DNA of 64,000 bases from an uncultured beta proteobacterium (lineage in GTDB: Bacteria > Pseudomonadota > Gammaproteobacteria > Burkholderiales > Burkholderiaceae_C): positions 29,713 through 93,712 of the forward strand of contig CAIKLM010000164.1 of assembly GCA_903828235.1 (NCBI GenBank), in the 5' to 3' direction. The position numbers were made by a program, and so were the translations under genes. Positions 59,202 to 64,000 of this stretch are shown here, in pieces (the first letter of the stretch is position 1; the number at the start of each line of letters is the position of its first letter). The notes under the pieces are model-generated. The model had not been told where the DNA came from, ran no database searches, and saw only the letters and a list, made by a program, of their open reading frames with translations.

Positions 59202-60361
59202 CAGCGCGGCGCCGCCAGACTATGGCACCAGGCCTGCCAGTGGCGGTCTACCCAGGCGGAAAAGGCTTCCCGGAAACGCGCCTCGCCCAGGTGCGCCACG
59301 CTGTCGCGGCAGCGCTGGGCCAGGCCCGGGTCGCCTTGCCACAGCGGCTCGGTGGCGCGCACGGCTTCGGCCAGCGACTGCGGGGTGGCTTCGTCGAACA
59401 GCAAGGCGTTGTGCTGGTGCACGAGGTAATCGAGCGCGCCACCCTGGGCCAGGGCAACCACTGGCGTGCCGGCGGCCAGTGCCTCGGCCGGCGCGATGCC
59501 GAAGTCCTCGACCGCCGCGAAAACGAAGGCCGTCGCCCGCGCGAGCCAGGCCTGCTTGTCGGGTTCGGCCACCGCACCTGCAAACTGCACATTGGCCGGA
59601 GCCTGCGCCTGCAGTTGTCGCCTCTGCGGGCCGTCGCCGATCACTGTCAGCCGCCAGTCCGGCAGCAACCGCATCGCTTCGATGATCAGAGCCACATTCT
59701 TGTAGGGCATCAGCCGCCCGACGGTGACAAGGTGCCGCCGCTCGCGTGCGGCAGGCACCAAGCCAGCCGCGGCCAGGTCGACCGGCGGATGGATCACCTC
59801 GGCCTCGCGCCGCCAGGCCTTCCAGATGCGCCGGCGCACGAAGTGCGAGTTGGCCGCTATCTGCTCGGCGCCATGGTGGCTGGCCATGTCCCACAGCCGC
59901 AGGCGGTGCAGCAGTGCCCTCGCCAGCCAGCCCTTGAGCCCATGATCGAGCCGTTCCTGCGCCAGGTAGACGCCCTGCATGTCCCAGACATAGCGCATCG
60001 GTGAGTGGCAGTAGCACAGGTGCAGCGCGTTCGGCGGCACGATCACGCCCTTGGCCACGGCGTGGCTGCTTGAGATCACGAGGTCGTGGCCGCTGAGGTC
60101 GAACTGCTGCATCGCCAACGGCATCAGCGGCAGGGTGCGCGTGAAGTAGCGCGTGATGCCCGGCCACCGGTTCAGAAACGAGGTCACTGTGCGCCGGCTC
60201 GGCAGCCGCGCACGGTCGGCCGCTGGCATGCGGTCGATCAGCGTGTACAGCGTGGCGTCGGGAAACAGCGCCAGGATCTGCTCCAGCACGCGCTCGGCGC
60301 CGGCGCGGTCGATCAGCCACTCGTGGACGATGGCCACACGCTGGGGGCGGGGGACAGGCAT
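59201..60361 (-). CDS. Family 4 glycosyltransferase (WbaZ-like mannosyltransferase)
   Basis: 386-residue GT-B enzyme. VAIVHEWLIDRAGAERVLEQ and ALHLCYCHSPMRYVWDM are typical of WbaZ/MtfA-like mannosyltransferases; the C-terminal domain has VTVGRLMPYKNVALIIEAM, LTVIGDGPQRRQL and FVFAAVEDFGIAPAEALAAG (EDFGIAPAE, donor binding). Head of a two-gene leftward operon that diverges from pglL with 128 bases between starts. Donor sugar inferred only from family resemblance. Confidence 0.88.
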   Translation of the reverse strand: MPVPRPQRVAIVHEWLIDRAGAERVLEQILALFPDATLYTLIDRMPAADRARLPSRRTVTSFLNRWPGITRYFTRTLPLMPLAMQQFDLSGHDLVISSSHAVAKGVIVPPNALHLCYCHSPMRYVWDMQGVYLAQERLDHGLKGWLARALLHRLRLWDMASHHGAEQIAANSHFVRRRIWKAWRREAEVIHPPVDLAAAGLVPAARERRHLVTVGRLMPYKNVALIIEAMRLLPDWRLTVIGDGPQRRQLQAQAPANVQFAGAVAEPDKQAWLARATAFVFAAVEDFGIAPAEALAAGTPVVALAQGGALDYLVHQHNALLFDEATPQSLAEAVRATEPLWQGDPGLAQRCRDSVAHLGEARFREAFSAWVDRHWQAWCHSLAAPR

Positions 60362-60489
60362 TCGATGCGGGGCTTCGGTGGGCAGTGCAGTTTAGCCAGC
60401 GCCTCCCCGCGCCAGACAGCCCAGGGTCGGGTCCGCGGGCGCTTCCTTCAGAATCCTGCCTCTTGCCGCGGCCCTGGATCACGAAGCAG

Positions 60490-62268
60490 ATGAATGATGT
60501 TGCGTCCCGCGCGCGTCCCGGAGCCTTCGCGGCGAGGGGCCTGCCCGTGTGGTTCGTCGCCCTCACCGCCGCCACCGCCCCCACCCTCCTCGCCTTCAAC
60601 CTCGCCCCGTCCCCCACCTTCCTCAACCAGGCGCTGGCCTTCGGCCTGTGGGCGGCCTTTGCGATGGTCACCGCGCCCATCGCCTCGCGGCTGCGCTTCG
60701 GCGCCCCCGAAGCCGCGCTGCTGCTGCTGGCGCTGGCCGTGGCGCTGTCATGGGGCCCGGGCACCCTGCCGTCGACGCTGGCGCTGTCGGCCCTGGCCTC
60801 GCTGGCGGCGGCGCTGCTGATGCTGCAGGCCGGGCGCTCGGCCTCGGGCCCGCCCGGCCGCGGCGATGCGTTCGCGCTCTTCTGCTGGGCCCTGGTGCTG
60901 GCCGGCGTGGTCAACGTCGTCATCGCGCTGGTGCAGGTGTTCGCGCCCGCCTGGGCCGACGGGCGCTGGGTCGCCGCCTCGGGGCTGGTGGGCCGCGCCG
61001 TGGGCAACCTGCGCCAGCCCAACCACCTGAGCAGCGTGCTGCTGTGGGGCTGCATCGGCACCGTGGTGCTGGTGCAGCTCAGGCTCTTGCCCTGGCGCGC
61101 GGGCGCCGGGCTGCTGGCGGCCATGGTCTTCGCGGTCGTGCTCACCGCCTCGCGCACCGGGCTTGTCAGCGTGATGCTGCTGGCCCTGTGGGGCATGGCC
61201 GACCGCCGCATGGCCCGCCCGGCGCGCCTGATGCTGCTGGCCGCGCCGCTGGTCTACGCGCTCGGCTGGTGGCTGATGACGCAGTGGGCCGCCAGCACGC
61301 AGCAGGCCTTCGGCGGCGCCGCCCGCCTGGCCGAGACCGACATCTCCAGCTCCCGCTTCGCCATCTGGGCCGACACGCTGGCGCTCATCCGCGAGCAGCC
61401 CTGGCTGGGCGTGGGCTGGGGCCAGTTCAACCTGGCGTGGTCGCTGACGCCGTCGCCCTCGCGGCCCACGGCCTTCTTCGACCACGCCCACAACCTGCCG
61501 CTGCACCTGGCCGCCGAGATCGGCCTGCCCATGGCCACCGCGGTGGTGGCGCTGCTGCTGGGCGCCTTCGGCCACGCCGCCTGGCGCGCCTGGCGGCCGG
61601 GCGAAGGCCCCGAGGACGACGCCATCGCGCGCCGCGGCGCGCTGATGGTGGTGCTGATGATCGGCCTGCACAGCCTGCTCGAGTACCCGCTGTGGTACAG
61701 CTACTTCCTGCTGCCGGCGGCCTGGGCGCTGGGCGTGGCGCTGCGCCGGCCCGGCGACACCGCCGCCGCGCCGCCGGCCACCGCGGCCCAGCGCCGGCCC
61801 GCGGCCTGGGTGCTGGCCGCCGGGGCCTGGGCCGTCATGGTGGGCACGGCGCTGTCCACCTGGGACTACCGCCTGGTCGCCGACATCTTCCGCGCCGCGC
61901 CGGGCGCACCACCGCTGGCGCAGCGCATCGAGGCCGGGCAGCACAGCCTGCTGTTCGGCCATCACGCCGACTACGCCGCGGTCACCTCGAACCTGCCCAT
62001 CGCCGACCGCGACGCCGCGCTGGCGCGGGCCAGCCACTACCTGCTCGACACGCGCTTCATGATCGCCTGGGCGCGCGCGCTGCACGCCTCGGGCGACGAG
62101 GCCGCGGCGCGCCACCTGGTGGCGCGGCTGCGCGAGTTCCGCCGGCCCGACGCGGCGGGCTTCTTCGCGCCCTGCGCCACGCCGGCCTCGGCGGCCGCGG
62201 CCTTCCAGTGCCAGCCGCCGCCGCAGCTGTCGCTGTCCTGGCGCGAGCTCGCGCCGCCTGAACCCTAG
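60490..62268 (+). CDS. pglL: PglL-like protein O-oligosaccharyltransferase (Wzy_C / Wzy_C_2)
   Basis: 592-residue polytopic membrane protein with about twelve helices (residues 20-460) and a soluble C-terminal tail. NLRQPNHLSSVLLWG, SRFAIWADTLALIREQPWLG, GVGWGQFNLAW, FFDHAHNLPLHLAAEIGLP (the catalytic-type His loop of O-antigen ligases) and LLEYPLWYSYFLLPAAW are the PglL/PilO branch signatures. PglL enzymes move a whole lipid-linked glycan onto Ser/Thr of pilins and other periplasmic proteins. The pilin at 44.3 kb and the glycan genes between fit this. The ATG is at 60490; earlier in-frame sequence looks non-coding. O-antigen ligase or Wzy polymerase activity remains possible. Confidence 0.83.
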   Translation: MNDVASRARPGAFAARGLPVWFVALTAATAPTLLAFNLAPSPTFLNQALAFGLWAAFAMVTAPIASRLRFGAPEAALLLLALAVALSWGPGTLPSTLALSALASLAAALLMLQAGRSASGPPGRGDAFALFCWALVLAGVVNVVIALVQVFAPAWADGRWVAASGLVGRAVGNLRQPNHLSSVLLWGCIGTVVLVQLRLLPWRAGAGLLAAMVFAVVLTASRTGLVSVMLLALWGMADRRMARPARLMLLAAPLVYALGWWLMTQWAASTQQAFGGAARLAETDISSSRFAIWADTLALIREQPWLGVGWGQFNLAWSLTPSPSRPTAFFDHAHNLPLHLAAEIGLPMATAVVALLLGAFGHAAWRAWRPGEGPEDDAIARRGALMVVLMIGLHSLLEYPLWYSYFLLPAAWALGVALRRPGDTAAAPPATAAQRRPAAWVLAAGAWAVMVGTALSTWDYRLVADIFRAAPGAPPLAQRIEAGQHSLLFGHHADYAAVTSNLPIADRDAALARASHYLLDTRFMIAWARALHASGDEAAARHLVARLREFRRPDAAGFFAPCATPASAAAAFQCQPPPQLSLSWRELAPPEP

Positions 62269-62278
62269 TCGATGCCGC

Positions 62279-62815
62279 TCAGGCCGCCCAGTCCCCGCTC
62301 TGGCCCCCGCTCTTGGCCAGCACGCGGATGCCGTCCATCACCATGCCGCGGTCGGCGGCCTTGAGCATGTCGTACACCGTCAGCAGGCCCACCTGCACGG
62401 CGGTCAGGGCCTCCATCTCCACGCCGGTGCGGCCGAAGGTCTCCACCTGAGCCGTGCAGTGCACGGCGTGGGCGTCGGCGTCGAGCTCGAAGTCCACCGC
62501 CACGCGCGTGATGGGCAGCGGGTGGCACAGCGGCACCAGCTCGGCCGTGCGTTTGGCGCCCTGGATGGCGGCGATGCGCGCCACGCCGATCACGTCGCCC
62601 TTCTTCGCGCGGCCGGCGGCCAGCAGCGCGTAGGTGGCCGGCTGCATGCGGATGCGGCCGGTGGCGCGCGCCACGCGGTGCGTCTCGGCCTTGGCGCCGA
62701 CGTCGACCATGTGCGCATGGCCCTGGGCGTCGAAGTGCGTCAGCGGCGTGCCGGCCGGCGGGGCGCTGGCCGCCGGTTCGGCCTTCGGCTTCGGGGTGGC
62801 GGCAGGCTGGGGCAT
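62279..62815 (-). CDS. moaC: Cyclic pyranopterin monophosphate synthase
   Basis: With MoaA, converts GTP to cyclic pyranopterin monophosphate, the first step of molybdenum cofactor synthesis. 178 residues. Opening [18 protein letters not shown], then [56 protein letters not shown] and MLKAADRGM cover the family's conserved active-site blocks. An N-terminal Pro/Ala stretch of about 20 residues precedes the core. It converges on pglL with a 10-base gap and diverges from the peptidase gene. Confidence 0.95.
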   Translation of the reverse strand: MPQPAATPKPKAEPAASAPPAGTPLTHFDAQGHAHMVDVGAKAETHRVARATGRIRMQPATYALLAAGRAKKGDVIGVARIAAIQGAKRTAELVPLCHPLPITRVAVDFELDADAHAVHCTAQVETFGRTGVEMEALTAVQVGLLTVYDMLKAADRGMVMDGIRVLAKSGGQSGDWAA

Positions 62816-62890
62816 GGTCTTCACGTTCAGCAACGGGGCGGTGTCATGATAGCCAGCGGGGCTGCCGGCAGCCCCGGCGAAGGACACCGT

Positions 62891-64000
62891 TGAACCCAAC
62901 CCACACCCCCGCCCCGCGGCCCGTGCCGACGCGATCGCGCCTGGGCGCGGCGGCGCTGGCGGCGCTGATGGCGGTCTCGCCGCTGGCGCCGGCCCGGGCC
63001 CAGGGCCCGGCGCCGGCCAACCCCGTGCGCCTGCCGGCGCTGGGCGAGTCCGCCTCGGCCGACCTCTCCGTCAACCAGGAGCGCCGCATCGGCGACGCCA
63101 TCCTGCGCGAAGGCCGGCGCGACCCTGCCTACCTCGACGACCCCATCCTGCTCGACTACGTGCAGCAGCTGTACGCGCCGCTGCTGCGCGCCGCGCGTGC
63201 CCGCGGCGACATCGAGCCCGACGTCGACGCCGCCTTCGCGTGGGAAATCTTCCTCGTCAACGACCGTGCCGTGAACGCCTTCGCGCTGCCCGGCGGCTAC
63301 GTGGGCGTGCACCTGGGCCTGATCGCGCTGACCACCACGCCCGACGCCCTGGCCTCGGTGCTGGCGCACGAGCTCACGCACGTCACGCAGCGCCACATCG
63401 CGCGCAGCATCGCGCCGCAGCAGCAGGCCTCGCTGCTGGCGGTGGCCGGGCTGCTGCTGGGCGTGCTGGCGGCCAGCCGCGCCAGCACCGCCGGGGGCAG
63501 CGCCGACGGCGTCCAGGCCGCCGTCATGGGTGGCCAGGCGGCGGCCATCCAGACGCAGCTGAACTTCACGCGCGCCATGGAGCGCGAGGCCGACCGCGTC
63601 GGCTTCGGCCTGCTGGCCGACGCCGGTTACAACACCGGCGGCATGGCGCAGATGTTCGAGAAGCTCGACTTCGCCAGCCGCATCAACGACACCAACAACT
63701 TCCCTTACCTGCGCACCCACCCGCTCACCAGCGACCGCATCTCCGAGGCACGCACGCGGCTGCTCGCCGCCCCGATGCCGGCGCCCGAGCCGACGCTGCG
63801 CCACGCGCTGATGCAGGCCCGCGCCCGCGTGCTGATGGACCCCGCCGTGCAGAGCCTGGTGCGGCTGTCGGGCGAGAGCTCGTCGCCGCTGGCGGTGGAG
63901 CGCGTGGCGGCGCGGCTGGCCGGCGCCCTGGCGGCCAGCCGCCTGAAGGACCACGCGCGCGCCGAGCGCCAGGCGGCCGAGGCGCGCGCCATGGCCGCCG
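62891..64000 (+). pseudogene. M48 family metallopeptidase (BepA/YfgC-like), apparent frameshift, 3' end cut
   Basis: Periplasmic zinc protease related to BepA, which handles outer-membrane proteins. The mature part from about 63001 reads [20 protein letters not shown], then VNAFALPGGYVGVHLGLI, the zinc site LAHELTHVTQRHIARS and the third ligand in EREADRVGF; it is open to the window end. In this frame no ATG, GTG or TTG lies upstream except a GTG inside the mature part. A good signal peptide ([23 protein letters not shown] at 62891) lies in a different frame and ends just where the mature frame begins, so one base appears to be missing near 62996-63010 in a run of GGCCCGGGCCCAGGGCCC. Frameshift or sequence error; the family is certain, the start is not. 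Confidence 0.72.

Overview
The window is about 64 kb of very GC-rich DNA with bacterial gene density. It most likely comes from a betaproteobacterium of the order Burkholderiales (Comamonadaceae / Rubrivivax-Leptothrix type). The grounds are the gene families and their order (pgpA-thiL, rsmA-surA-lptD with divergent amgK, gatCAB divergent from mreBCD-mrdA-rodA, a two-component pair beside recA-recX, sucCD-terC, pilin, PglL-type oligosaccharyltransferase, moaC, M48 peptidase) and the short CCCCCGAGGGGG-type extragenic repeats. No rRNA, tRNA, CRISPR, insertion sequence or prophage was seen.

Layout. 1-6.6 kb: pgpA (cut by the window edge), thiL, a FixJ-like regulator and PAS histidine kinase, and a divergent malic enzyme. 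6.8-7.8 kb: a secreted barnase/T1-type RNase followed by its barstar-type inhibitor. 8-13.7 kb: rsmA, surA, lptD and divergent amgK. 13.8-17.6 kb: two fasciclin-domain secreted proteins and an ABC exporter gene broken by an in-frame amber codon, ending in an 86-bp tandem repeat. 17.6-23.5 kb: M20 peptidase, alpha/beta hydrolase, a cyclic-nucleotide-binding protein with a FliG-like tail, xth, pyrE and a DUF4124-like protein. 23.5-32.9 kb: gatCAB and the rod-shape operon. 32.9-40.7 kb: a TctD/TctE-like pair, recA with a LexA box, recX, a DUF2889 protein, sucCD and a TerC protein. 40.7-44.2 kb: Ser/Thr kinase, PP2C phosphatase, FHA protein and a metallo-beta-lactamase-fold phosphodiesterase.

44.2-62.3 kb is the most distinctive part. 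A type IV pilin gene with a strong sigma-54 promoter stands at the left end and a PglL-like O-oligosaccharyltransferase at the right. Between them lies an island of about 15.6 kb: five intact glycosyltransferases, one GT-C-like gene split by an in-frame TGA, a Wzx flippase, a DegT aminotransferase, a NeuD/PglD-type acyltransferase, and an acyl cassette (ACP, FabG-like reductase, AMP-ligase, LuxE-like acyl-protein synthetase, LuxC-like acyl reductase). The simplest reading is a surface-glycan pathway, possibly for pilin O-glycosylation, that makes a sugar carrying an unusual acyl-derived group. Genes for sugar-nucleotide 4,6-dehydration and for the initiating phosphoglycosyl transferase are not in the window. 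moaC and an M48 peptidase with an apparent frameshift, running off the end, close the window.

Three otherwise conserved genes carry disruptions (amber at 16039 plus a G-tract shift at 17358; opal at 46857; frameshift near 63000). Sequence error and real gene decay cannot be told apart from the sequence alone.
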